Positions 6,476 through 13,488 of a stretch of 13,865 bases of DNA are shown here, piece after piece (the first letter of the stretch is position 1; the number at the start of each line of letters is the position of its first letter). The DNA is from CAZDQL01 sp964507325. Its GTDB lineage: Bacteria > Planctomycetota > UBA1135 > GCA-002686595. The DNA lies in the NCBI GenBank assembly GCA_964507325.1, contig CAZDQL010000131.1, positions 1-13,865 on the forward strand, given 5' to 3'. Position numbers and translations under genes: made by a program. A model generated the notes under the pieces. That model saw nothing but the letters and a program-made list of their open reading frames with translations, did not search any database and had not been told where the DNA came from.

Positions 6476-7555
6476 ATGCAGGTCCCGCCCGAGAAAACCG
6501 CCCTGCGCGAGATCACCAAGCACCTGAAGGAGCTCCTGGAGGTTCCGGCCGGGTTGGACACGTCGGAGGGCCTGTGCGCATCGAGCCGCGTCGACGCCGA
6601 GATTCGGGTCGCTGGGAGGCTCTTCTTGGTCGAGTGGAAGGCGTCGGGGGACGCTGCTGCCGTGGGCGCGGGAGTCAGGCAGCTGGAGTTACTCCGAACC
6701 GGGGGGCGATCCGAACTGGAATCGGGAGGGCGCGAGCACGAAGTTCTGGTCATGGCCGTTCCCTTCATGGGGGAGGCCGGCCAGCGCATCTGCAGTGAGC
6801 ACGGAGTCAGCTGGCTGGACCTCTCCGGGAACGCCCGGATCGAGGCTCCCGGAATACACATCAGGGTCGAAGGCAAAGAGAATCAGTTCAAGCGTCGGGG
6901 ACGCCCCCCGAGCCCCTTTGCTCCGAAGAGTTCGCGCATCGCGCGCTGGCTTCTCATCCATCCCGGCGAATACCACGCTCAGCGTGAGATCGCGATTGCA
7001 ACCGAGATGGGCGAGGGGTTCACCAGCCGTATCGTGCGGCGACTCGAACAGCTTGGGCTGATCGAGCGCAATGATCTCGGCGAGGTTCGGGCTCCGGATC
7101 CTCGTCTCCTCCTCCGAGCTTGGGCCGAGCAATACGATTTCGAGCGCCACCACATTCTCCGCGGTCACGTGGTTGCCCGTTCTGGAGATGAGCTTCTCCG
7201 TCAGGCGTCAGGCGCCCTGTCGGACGCGCGAATCCGGCACGCCGCTACGGGTCTCGCGGGCGCATGGCTGCTCACGCACTTCGCGGGCTATCGAACGGCC
7301 ACGTGCTACGTCGGGGAGATCCCGGACCAAGACCTGCTCGATGCTCTCGGCTTTCACCAGGACGAGCAAGGCGCCAACCTGTGGCTTGTGCTTCCCAAGG
7401 ACGCCGGTGTCTTCCACGGCCTGCAGGTGAAGGACAGCATCCCCTGTGTTCATCCCCTTCAGGTGTGGCTCGATCTGAAGGGCCATCCGGAACGGTCCGA
7501 GGAAGCGGCCCAGCATCTCGAGAAGACTCTCCTCGACTGGGGGAGCCATGCCTGA
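6476..7555 (+). CDS. AbiEi-family antitoxin of a type IV TA system, with nuclease-like N-terminus
   Basis: This 359-residue protein matches the large AbiEi-like antitoxin/regulator type. The N-terminal 130 residues look like a PD-(D/E)xK-type fold: D40 in SRVDAEIRVAG, then LFLVEWKA with E53 and K55, and a later strand GVSWLDLSGNARI (110-122) typical of this family. A winged helix follows at about 152-200 (IARWLLIHPGEYHAQREIAI, then RIVRRLEQLGLIER). About 150 further residues of unassigned C-terminal domain resemble the AbiEi C-terminal region. In type IV TA the antitoxin represses the operon and counteracts an AbiEii nucleotidyltransferase without a stable complex. The next gene is exactly such a protein and starts inside this one's stop region (8-nt overlap). 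The ATG at 6476 has no SD and is probably read as a leaderless start. Confidence 0.82.
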   Translation: MQVPPEKTALREITKHLKELLEVPAGLDTSEGLCASSRVDAEIRVAGRLFLVEWKASGDAAAVGAGVRQLELLRTGGRSELESGGREHEVLVMAVPFMGEAGQRICSEHGVSWLDLSGNARIEAPGIHIRVEGKENQFKRRGRPPSPFAPKSSRIARWLLIHPGEYHAQREIAIATEMGEGFTSRIVRRLEQLGLIERNDLGEVRAPDPRLLLRAWAEQYDFERHHILRGHVVARSGDELLRQASGALSDARIRHAATGLAGAWLLTHFAGYRTATCYVGEIPDQDLLDALGFHQDEQGANLWLVLPKDAGVFHGLQVKDSIPCVHPLQVWLDLKGHPERSEEAAQHLEKTLLDWGSHA

Positions 7556-8396
7556 CAAGCCGACGACCGCGGAGGGCTACGGACCGGACTTCCTCGAGCG
7601 GTCACGCCGGACGTGCCTTCACGTGGCCACGGTGATCGGTGACATGACCGATGAAGTTGTCGTCGTCGGCGGACTCGTTCCTTCACTGATCGTGAGCCAG
7701 GAGAATCTCCCCACAGGTGCGGAGCGGCACGTCGGAACGATGGACGTGGACATGGGGCTCGCCTTGGGACTGCTCGACGAAGGACGCTACCAGGAATTGA
7801 GCGAGCGCCTTCGGCGCGCCGGGTTCGGACCCGACACCAACGAGAAAGGGCGAGCAACCCGCCAGCGGTGGGTCTGGAAGGAAGCCCTCGGCGTGTCCAT
7901 CGACTTCCTGATTCCCCCCAGCGCCCCAGAGGACCAAGGCGGGAGGATCAGGAACCTCGAGGGAGACTTCGCCGCCCTCATCGCCCCCGGTCTACCGCTT
8001 GCCTTTCGCGATCGATTGAAGCTGACCCTCGAGGGCGTGACCTTGTTGGATGAGAGCGTAGTGCGGGACTTGTGGGTCTGTGGCCCAGCAGCGTACCTGG
8101 TCCTGAAGGCGCTGGCCTTCCGTTCCAGGGGCGAGAACAAGGACGCCTACGATCTCTACTACGTGCTCCGTAACCATGGTGAGGGGCCGAGGAGCGTTGC
8201 CGACTTGTTTCGACCTCTCCTCGATGATCCCGTCGCCAGCGAAGCGCTCGTGGTACTCGAACAGGACTTCACCACGTCGGACTCCGTCGGAGCCATGCGC
8301 GTCGCGGCCTTCCTTTCTCGTGAGCAGGACACGAGCCTTGTGGCTGACGTGGCTGGCTTCACCCGCGAGTTCCTGAAGTTGGTGAAACGCGAGTGA
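7548..8396 (+). CDS. AbiEii/AbiGii-family nucleotidyltransferase (type IV TA toxin)
   Basis: This 282-residue protein has the minimal nucleotidyltransferase pattern of the AbiEii/AbiGii toxins. The GG pair is at 41-42 in VVVGGLVPSLIV, the metal-binding DxD at 66-68 in GTMDVDMGLAL and a third acidic residue, D119, in GVSIDFL. The family lysine/aspartate motif is at 187-205 (KALAFRSRGENKDAYDLYYV). Characterised relatives transfer nucleotides to acceptor stems of tRNA and block translation, causing growth arrest or abortive infection. The ATG at 7548 has a strong purine run GGGGGAG (7539-7545) just upstream and overlaps the antitoxin stop by 8 nt, the expected coupling in a TA pair. The gene ends two bases before a 22-bp palindrome. 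Confidence 0.87.
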   Translation: MPDKPTTAEGYGPDFLERSRRTCLHVATVIGDMTDEVVVVGGLVPSLIVSQENLPTGAERHVGTMDVDMGLALGLLDEGRYQELSERLRRAGFGPDTNEKGRATRQRWVWKEALGVSIDFLIPPSAPEDQGGRIRNLEGDFAALIAPGLPLAFRDRLKLTLEGVTLLDESVVRDLWVCGPAAYLVLKALAFRSRGENKDAYDLYYVLRNHGEGPRSVADLFRPLLDDPVASEALVVLEQDFTTSDSVGAMRVAAFLSREQDTSLVADVAGFTREFLKLVKRE

Positions 8397-8398
8397 CG

Positions 8399-8420
8399 GA
8401 GCGGGAGCATGCTCCCGCTC
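8399..8420. repeat. 22-bp perfect palindrome after the AbiEii toxin gene
   Basis: Arms GAGCGGGAGCA and TGCTCCCGCTC abut with no spacer, starting two bases after the toxin stop. As RNA it would form a very stable GC stem with a tight CATG loop. No T-run follows, so it would act as an RNA 3'-end stabiliser, a pausing site or a protein-binding site rather than a classic terminator. Its core GCGGGAG/CTCCCGC recurs at 9551-9567. Confidence 0.8.
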
Positions 8421-8469
8421 GGAAGTGGCTATGATCCCGGGAGGTCAGAGCGGAGGACCCGCGCGATCG

Positions 8470-9165
8470 ATGTCCGACGAAGCGAAGAAGCTGAAGGCTC
8501 ACTGCAACGACTGCGGACGGGAGACCAATCATCTCGTTGTCGCAGCTGATGAGGAGAGCGGCGAGGAGGACATGGTCGAGTGGTCGGTCACCCACGAGAT
8601 GCTGAAGTGCCAGGGCTGCGACGGGGTCACCTTCCGCAAGCGGACCTGGTTGTCTGAGTGGGATGACTACGAGTACGGGGGACCTGGGCCCTTCCCGCAG
8701 ATCGTCGGCCGGACACCGGGGATCAAGGACGAGTACTTCCCGCCGGCCGTGTCACGGGATGAGCCGAGCTGGGCGGATCATCTCGACGCGAATCCCCGCG
8801 AATTGCTCAGCGAGATCTACTTGGCGTTGCACTCGGACAGCCGGCGGCTGGCGACGATGGGGGCGCGGTCACTCATCGACATGGTGATCCTGGACAAGGT
8901 GGGCGACCAGAGGTCGTTCGTCCGGGGTCTTGATGCCCTGGAGTCCGAGGGCTTCCTCAGTCCCCGCAACCGGGAGGTGCTCGAAGCAGCGCTCGACGCA
9001 GGACACGCCGCCATCCATCGCGGCCATTCGCCGACCGCCAAGGAACTGGATCAGGTCATGGACATCGTGGAGAGCCTGCTGCAGGCGATGTTCGTCAACG
9101 AGAAGCTGGCGGAGTCGTTGCGGAAGACGACACCGAAGAGGAAGCGGAAAGGGGACCATGGCTGA
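8470..9165 (+). CDS. DUF4145-like protein with N-terminal zinc ribbon
   Basis: This 231-residue protein starts with a probable zinc-binding element (C12xxC15, H21, C47xxC50). It continues with the helical DUF4145 pattern: ELLSEIYLAL, TMGARSLIDMVILDKVG (129-145), a LESEGFLSP turn, EVLEAALDAGHAAIHRG (169-185) and a final VESLLQAMF helix. DUF4145 proteins are common in defence loci, often beside restriction or nuclease genes, and the domain resembles HEPN-like helical bundles; the activity is unknown. The ATG at 8470 (MSDEAKK) gives a natural N-terminus, with GGAGG at 8452-8456. An ATG at 8431 with GGAAG five bases upstream and a GTG at 8425 are alternatives. The C-terminus is lysine/arginine-rich (KTTPKRKRKGD), possibly binding nucleic acid. 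Confidence 0.83.
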   Translation: MSDEAKKLKAHCNDCGRETNHLVVAADEESGEEDMVEWSVTHEMLKCQGCDGVTFRKRTWLSEWDDYEYGGPGPFPQIVGRTPGIKDEYFPPAVSRDEPSWADHLDANPRELLSEIYLALHSDSRRLATMGARSLIDMVILDKVGDQRSFVRGLDALESEGFLSPRNREVLEAALDAGHAAIHRGHSPTAKELDQVMDIVESLLQAMFVNEKLAESLRKTTPKRKRKGDHG

Positions 9166-9196
9166 GTTGCCCCGGATTGCCCAGGGAGAATGGTAG
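9158..9196 (+). other. 12-codon mini-ORF bridging the DUF4145 and DUF2513 genes
   Basis: ATG at 9158, preceded by AAAGGGG three bases away, opens a frame of 12 codons (MAELPRIAQGEW) that ends at 9196. It overlaps the end of the DUF4145 gene by 8 nt and stops two bases before the DUF2513 ATG at 9199, covering that gene's GGGAG. It could pass ribosomes from one gene to the next. Coding value is unproven. Confidence 0.3.
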
Positions 9197-9198
9197 GC

Positions 9199-9546
9199 AT
9201 GAAGAGAGACTTCGATCTGATCCGGCAGCTCTTGCTCGAAGTGGCGGGCGACTCCGACGTGGACCTCTCAGGCTTCACGGAAGACCAGGTTAAGTACCAC
9301 AGGGAGCTGCTCATTGAGGCGGGCTTGGCGGAGGGCACGATCAAGCGGTCCTCGCGGTCGTACACGGAGATCCCGGATCTTGCCCTCATCAACAAGCTCA
9401 CCTGGGAGGGTCACGAGTTCCTCGACCAGGCTCGGAAGGCCACCGTCTGGAACCGAGCGAAGGAACACCTTGGGAAGAAGGGGCTTGAGCTCACCTTCGA
9501 TGGGCTGAAGGCGGCGATGCGGACGATCATCAGCGGGTTGATCTAG
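9199..9546 (+). CDS. DUF2513 domain protein
   Basis: This 115-residue protein fits DUF2513: the opening MKRDFDLIRQLLLEV is characteristic, followed by a winged-helix-like middle (YHRELLIEAGLAEG, the family's IxxLTWEGHEFLD at 64-76) and a helical tail. It is small, soluble and probably regulates or recognises nucleic acid; no catalytic motif is visible. DUF2513 genes are frequent in prophages and defence islands, but no activity is established. The ATG at 9199 is chosen over 9190 because GGGAG (9184-9188) is ten bases away and the family starts with MKRD. It lies 33 nt after the DUF4145 gene, so the two are almost certainly one operon, closed by the hairpin at 9551. Confidence 0.85.
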   Translation: MKRDFDLIRQLLLEVAGDSDVDLSGFTEDQVKYHRELLIEAGLAEGTIKRSSRSYTEIPDLALINKLTWEGHEFLDQARKATVWNRAKEHLGKKGLELTFDGLKAAMRTIISGLI

Positions 9547-9550
9547 CCCG

Positions 9551-9567
9551 GCGGGAGTCACTCCCGC
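9551..9567. terminator. Hairpin between converging genes, loop is a stop codon
   Basis: GCGGGAG-TCA-CTCCCGC has perfect 7-bp arms and a 3-base loop. The loop TCA is the TGA stop of the minus-strand HEPN-like gene. It lies four bases after the DUF2513 stop, and in the plus direction TTTT follows ten bases later (9577-9580). It probably works as a terminator or 3'-end structure for both genes. Confidence 0.6.
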
Positions 9568-9953
9568 GATCCGGCCATTTTGAGCAACCGGCGTAGGGCC
9601 AGAGCAGAGCGTTCAGCGTCGCGGGTTAGGTGATAGCGGTCGTCGTCGAACATGTAGACCCGGGACAGGTAGCCCCATCCCACGAGGCTGAGAAAACGCT
9701 TGGCATCGTCGAGAAGCACCTGGCCTTGCTTCCAAGTTGTCGGAGGAAGCTGGTCCACTGAGGTGTCTTCCTTGTGGGCGATGCGTTTGTTCCGCTTCGT
9801 GCGCCACGCTTTCAGGGCGTCCGTGAGGTCTTGCTGCTTCGACCTCCCGGGGAGCGTCTTGCGGATCTTGATCACGATTCGCCTGGTGAACTCGGAGTCA
9901 TCCAGGTCCTGGATGCTGGCAGTACGCCCCGTTGCTGCCGTCGCGGTGGGCAC
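9558..9953 (-). CDS. Truncated HEPN/AbiU2-like protein
   Basis: The 131-residue frame matches the C-terminal half of AbiU2-type HEPN proteins. The likely RNase motif RNKRIAH (R54-H60, Rx5H) is followed by a long helix and the family-like end GWGYLSRVYMF, then LTRDAERSALALRRLL. HEPN proteins cut RNA in many abortive-infection systems. Full AbiU2-like proteins are around 200 residues or more, with an N-terminal helical half before the motif. Here only about 40 residues precede it, and the in-frame stop at 9984-9986 leaves no room for the rest. The start is the GTG at 9953, which is weak. It is probably a remnant of a lost defence gene, though HEPN activity could survive because the motif is kept. 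No partner gene is adjacent on its strand. Confidence 0.6.
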   Translation of the reverse strand: MPTATAATGRTASIQDLDDSEFTRRIVIKIRKTLPGRSKQQDLTDALKAWRTKRNKRIAHKEDTSVDQLPPTTWKQGQVLLDDAKRFLSLVGWGYLSRVYMFDDDRYHLTRDAERSALALRRLLKMAGSRE

Positions 9954-10186
9954 ACCTCGACCCGCGGTCAGAGTCCTTCGCGTCTAGCCAGCCCTACCGA
10001 CCCGTACAGCCCTCGAGCGTCAATGCCCCGACTGCTCTGGTTCCGCAGGGGGGCGGTGCATGCTCTCCAGCCGAGCCCAGTGTTCACCGATCCGCGCCGG
10101 GCCGCAGCGGCCCCATGGGCATGTCCAGGCCCCGATTGCGCTTGACGTTGCGTGCCGTTATGGGGAGGGTACTCCCCTGCAACGCC
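9954..10186. other. Divergent intergenic region between HEPN-like and AbiEi-like genes
   Basis: This 233-base gap carries open frames on both strands, but their predicted products are arginine-, proline- and serine-rich and match nothing I know. A TTGACG hexamer at 10142-10147 resembles a -35, though no good -10 follows at the right distance. A 16-base inverted repeat sits at 10162-10177 just before the AbiEi-like start. The missing N-terminal half of the HEPN-like gene is not visible here in any minus frame. Confidence 0.4.
10162..10177. promoter_or_regulatory. Inverted repeat upstream of the AbiEi-like/primase-helicase pair
   Basis: GGGGAG-GGTA-CTCCCC has 6-bp arms and a 4-base centre, ending nine bases before the ATG at 10187. 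Its place fits an operator for the winged-helix regulator encoded immediately downstream. It carries the same GGGAG/CTCCC core as the intergenic hairpins at 8399, 9551 and 13460. Confidence 0.4.
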
Positions 10187-11014
10187 ATGCACCGTAAAGC
10201 CAGCACTCCCGAGTTCTTCGCCCAGAACCCGGTCTTCTCCCTCGAGGAGGCCACCCGCGAGCTTGCGCCTCCCGGAGGCCGCGGTGGGACCGTCGAGCGC
10301 CTGAAGCACCACCTCGCGACCGGGCGGCTGAAGCTCCTTGGGCGAGGGCTGTACGCCGTGGTCCCTCCCGGGACAGCACACGACGCCCTGCGACCGGATC
10401 CCTTCCTGGCGGCGGCGGCGGCGCGGCCCGACGCCGTCTTCTCGTACCACGCCGCGCTCGAGCTGCTCGGAGCTGCACATTCGGTGTGGAACGAGTGCAC
10501 GGCCTACACCTCTTCCAGGCGCCGCCCGCTCGCGCTCGACGGCACGACCGTGCGGTTCCTCGACGTGCCCGCGGCGATGGCCGAGGGATCGGGCCCTGGG
10601 CTGGGGACCCGCAAGGTCGAACGCCGCGGGCGCCTGCTCGAGACCACCGGACCCGAGCGCACTCTGGTGGAAGCGTTTCGCCGGCCACGCCTGGCCGGCG
10701 GCCTCGAGGAACTCGTGTCGTCGGCCGGCGGGTTCACGACGCTCGACCTCGATCTTCTCGGCAAGGTCCTCGCACGCTACGACGTGGCCAACCTGTGGGC
10801 CGCCACCGGTTGGTTCCTGGAGCGCACGCGCGAGACCTTCCATGCATCGGAGGCTGTTCTCGAGCGTTGCGCCGAGCGCGTTCCGGCCTCGCCCCAGTAT
10901 CTGGATCGCAGCCGTCGGGGCGGACTTCTTCACCGCCGTTGGAACCTGATCGTGCCCGCGGAGCTCGAACACCTCGGAGGACCGGATGTGCGAGACCCGC
11001 GGCATGGATGCTGA
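10187..11014 (+). CDS. AbiEi-like transcriptional regulator of a viral defence system (COG5340-like)
   Basis: This 275-residue protein has the architecture of AbiEi-type regulators. A winged helix at about 13-60 (PVFSLEEATREL, TVERLKHHLATGRL, RGLYAVVPPG) is followed by the family segment DPFLAAAAARPDAVFSYHAA (71-90), then TGPERTLVEAF (154-164) and the closing RRWNLIVPAEL (250-260). In type IV TA, such proteins bind inverted repeats at their promoter and neutralise an AbiEii nucleotidyltransferase. Here none follows. The next gene is a primase-helicase whose start lies inside this gene (29-nt overlap), so the regulator most likely controls that protein. The ATG at 10187 is chosen because the domain begins there. 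The frame stays open to 9932, but the added residues lack family features. No SD is visible. Confidence 0.82.
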   Translation: MHRKASTPEFFAQNPVFSLEEATRELAPPGGRGGTVERLKHHLATGRLKLLGRGLYAVVPPGTAHDALRPDPFLAAAAARPDAVFSYHAALELLGAAHSVWNECTAYTSSRRRPLALDGTTVRFLDVPAAMAEGSGPGLGTRKVERRGRLLETTGPERTLVEAFRRPRLAGGLEELVSSAGGFTTLDLDLLGKVLARYDVANLWAATGWFLERTRETFHASEAVLERCAERVPASPQYLDRSRRGGLLHRRWNLIVPAELEHLGGPDVRDPRHGC

Positions 11015-13409
11015 CGACGCTTCGGAGCCGGCCTCGGCGTTGGATCGACTGGAAGAGGAGAACGAGCGGCTCCGAGAGGAGAATGAGCGCCTTCGGGGGA
11101 TGCTCGGGTTGTCTCCCGGCGGACCTCCCGACTCGGGCGTCTCGGCGACGCCTCGGCTGTTTCCGGAGGACGCTCCTCTTCCCGAAGTGGATGGACGTTC
11201 GTCACCGCAGGAGAAAATCGAGCTGTTTCGTGCTCTCTTCCGTGGCCGGGACGATGTCTACGCCCGGTACTGGTGCGACGAGCGGACTGGCAAGAAGGGG
11301 TATTCGCCGGCCACCAGCGGTCGCTCGCAGGGACTCGGCGGCGCGAAGAGTTACCTCCCGCTGACCGACGACGTTCTCTACCGACACCTCGCGGGCGAGC
11401 ACATCGTCGGGCTATACGCGCTCCTTCACGGGGACACGTGCTTCTTCCTCGCGTGTGACTTCGACGGGGCCACCTGGGCACCCGACGCCTTGGGTTTTAT
11501 GGAGGCGGCCGATCGATGGAGAGTTCCCGTCTACCTCGAACGGTCACGGTCGGGACAAGGGGGTCACGTCTGGATCTTCTTCACGCGCCCGGTCACAGCC
11601 GTCCATGCCCGGCGCTTGGGCACGAGCCTTCTGCGGGAGACCATGGTCGCCCGGGCGGAAATGGAACTCGCGAGCTACGACCGCCTGTTCCCGAACCAGG
11701 ACTTCATGCCCAAGGGAGGGTTCGGCAACCTGATCGCGTTGCCGCTGCAGAAGAAGGCCCGCACACTCGGGAACACAGAGTTCGTCGATCGAGAGTTGAA
11801 CCCCTGGCCAGATCCGTGGCGCGGGCTCAGCCATGTCCAGCGTCTCTCGCCGGAGGAACTCGAAGCCCTGCTGGAGGAGTTGCCCCCGGTGACTGTTGGA
11901 TTCGAAGGAGCGACCACTCTCTCGGCCCTCGGTCGCGGAGCGGCTCCAGAAGCGCCGCCACCAGAGAGGATCACTTGCGTGCGCGGCGCGCGACTCTCCG
12001 TCGAGCGTTCGGGTTTACCGCCGTCGCTCCTGTCGCGCATCAAGCACCTCGCCTGCCTGCACAATCCCGAGTACTACAAGCGGCAGAAACTGCGTCTCTC
12101 GGTCTACGGCACGCCGCGTTTCGTGCGCTGCTATGACGAGGACCTGACGCACCTCCACCTTCCGCGTGGAATCCTGGCTTCACTCGGGATCGTTGTCCGC
12201 GATGCGGGGAGCCAGCTGGAGGTCGAGGAGGCCAGAACGAACCCAGGTGGACTTGATCTGATCCTGGGCGAGCCTCTCTCCCCACATCAGGATGCTGCCG
12301 TACGAGACCTGCTGCGGCATGACGAGGGCGTTCTCGTCGCGCCCCCTGGGGCGGGCAAGACGCGAATGGCCTGCGCGGTGATCGCCGCCAGGAGCACTCC
12401 GACCCTCGTCCTCGTCCATCGCAAGCCCCTTCTCGATCAATGGCGTTTGGAGTTGCAGAACTGCCTCGGCCTGGAGTCCAAGGAGATCGGGCAGTTCGGC
12501 GCGGGGCGCAAGCGCCGCAGCCGGATTGTGGACCTGGCCATGATCCAGAGCTTTCGGAGCGAAGAGTCCTGGCAGCTACTACACGACTACGGGCAGATCG
12601 TCGTCGATGAGTGCCACCATCTTCCGGCCGTGTCGTTCGATGGGCTCATCCGTCAGGCCCCGGCCCGCTTTGTCCTGGGCCTGACGGCGACACCCTATCG
12701 TCGGGATGGGCTCGGAGACCTGATCATGATGCGCTGCGGCGCTGTTCGCCATCGCTTCGAGGAGGGCGCCGGCGGCCCCGGGTCTCGGAACACGGCTCTT
12801 GGGCGTCGGCTCATCGTCCGGGAGACGGCGTTCGATCCGGAGCTCGCCGAGGAGCCTGCGATCCAGGAGGTCTACCGAGCCCTCATCGAGGACAACGAAC
12901 GCAATCACCTCATCTGCACCGACGTGAGAAAAGCGCTCGCGGGAGGGGCGTGCTGCTTGGTCCTCACCGAGTGGCGTGAGCATCTGGCGCGGATCGCGGA
13001 GGAGCTCGAGGCCGCGGAAGTATCCGCAGTCGTCTTGCACGGAGGTTTGAAGAAGAAGGAACGGCAGGCTCGGGTCGCCTCGCTGAAGGATGCTCCGCGT
13101 GAGAGCCCGACGCTCGTACTCGCAACCGGACAGCTCGTTGGCGAGGGCTTCGATCTTCCGAGGCTCGACACGCTCTTTCTGCCCTTCCCGATCTCCTTCA
13201 AGGGCAAGATCATCCAGTACGTCGGGCGTGTCCTCAGGTCGCACCCGGAGAAGACGACGGTCACCGTCTTCGACTACGACGACGGCTCCGTCCCGGTTCT
13301 CACGCGGATGCAGTCGCGACGGCAGAAAACACTCCATGGCGTCGGATTCGTCGTGGAACCTGACGGCGGCCGGTCGCTGGGAGCGAAGCCGGAGGAATCC
13401 CCCAGGTGA
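10986..13409 (+). CDS. Primase-helicase: AEP (TOTE-type) primase fused to SF2 DEAD/DEAH helicase
   Basis: This 807-residue protein has three parts. Residues 15-40 form a short coiled coil (RLEEENERLREENERLRGM). An archaeo-eukaryotic primase domain of the TOTE conflict-system type covers about 70-300: catalytic DFD at 158-160 in FLACDFDGATW, SGQGGH at 189-194 before VWIFF, and PKGGFGNLIALPLQ at 242-255. A superfamily 2 helicase covers about 430-790: Walker A APPGAGKT (452-459), DECH (541-544), TATP (567-570), GEGFDLP (719-725) and QYVGRVLRS (744-752). It could make or extend primers on DNA or RNA while unwinding. This domain pair is known from bacterial conflict systems, but its biochemistry is largely untested. 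GGAGG (10976-10980) five bases upstream supports the ATG at 10986. It overlaps the AbiEi-like gene by 29 nt. All visible active-site residues are intact. Confidence 0.9.
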   Translation: MCETRGMDADDASEPASALDRLEEENERLREENERLRGMLGLSPGGPPDSGVSATPRLFPEDAPLPEVDGRSSPQEKIELFRALFRGRDDVYARYWCDERTGKKGYSPATSGRSQGLGGAKSYLPLTDDVLYRHLAGEHIVGLYALLHGDTCFFLACDFDGATWAPDALGFMEAADRWRVPVYLERSRSGQGGHVWIFFTRPVTAVHARRLGTSLLRETMVARAEMELASYDRLFPNQDFMPKGGFGNLIALPLQKKARTLGNTEFVDRELNPWPDPWRGLSHVQRLSPEELEALLEELPPVTVGFEGATTLSALGRGAAPEAPPPERITCVRGARLSVERSGLPPSLLSRIKHLACLHNPEYYKRQKLRLSVYGTPRFVRCYDEDLTHLHLPRGILASLGIVVRDAGSQLEVEEARTNPGGLDLILGEPLSPHQDAAVRDLLRHDEGVLVAPPGAGKTRMACAVIAARSTPTLVLVHRKPLLDQWRLELQNCLGLESKEIGQFGAGRKRRSRIVDLAMIQSFRSEESWQLLHDYGQIVVDECHHLPAVSFDGLIRQAPARFVLGLTATPYRRDGLGDLIMMRCGAVRHRFEEGAGGPGSRNTALGRRLIVRETAFDPELAEEPAIQEVYRALIEDNERNHLICTDVRKALAGGACCLVLTEWREHLARIAEELEAAEVSAVVLHGGLKKKERQARVASLKDAPRESPTLVLATGQLVGEGFDLPRLDTLFLPFPISFKGKIIQYVGRVLRSHPEKTTVTVFDYDDGSVPVLTRMQSRRQKTLHGVGFVVEPDGGRSLGAKPEESPR

Positions 13410-13459
13410 GGAAGCCGTACTGACGGAGGGCTCCCGGTAGAGTAGGTGACCGGTCATCG

Positions 13460-13488
13460 GCAGGGAGCAAGCGATGCCCTCTCCCTGC
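13460..13488. terminator. Hairpin downstream of the primase-helicase gene
   Basis: GCAGGGAG (13460-13467) and CTCCCTGC (13481-13488) pair perfectly over 8 bp with a 13-base loop, 50 bases after the helicase stop. No T-run follows. It may end the operon or regulate the next gene, since GGGAG in the left arm is also the SD of a 17-codon ORF starting in the loop at 13474. Confidence 0.45.

Noticed and set aside
9932..10186. Upstream extension of the AbiEi-like gene to 9932
   Set aside because: The extra 85 residues are proline/arginine/serine-rich with no family match, and would overlap the HEPN-like gene on the other strand. The domain starts right after the ATG at 10187.
9968..11005. Minus-strand frame of 345 codons opposite the AbiEi-like gene
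   Set aside because: It is the antisense shadow of a protein with clear family motifs. Its composition is low-complexity (Arg, Gly, Ala) with no domain.
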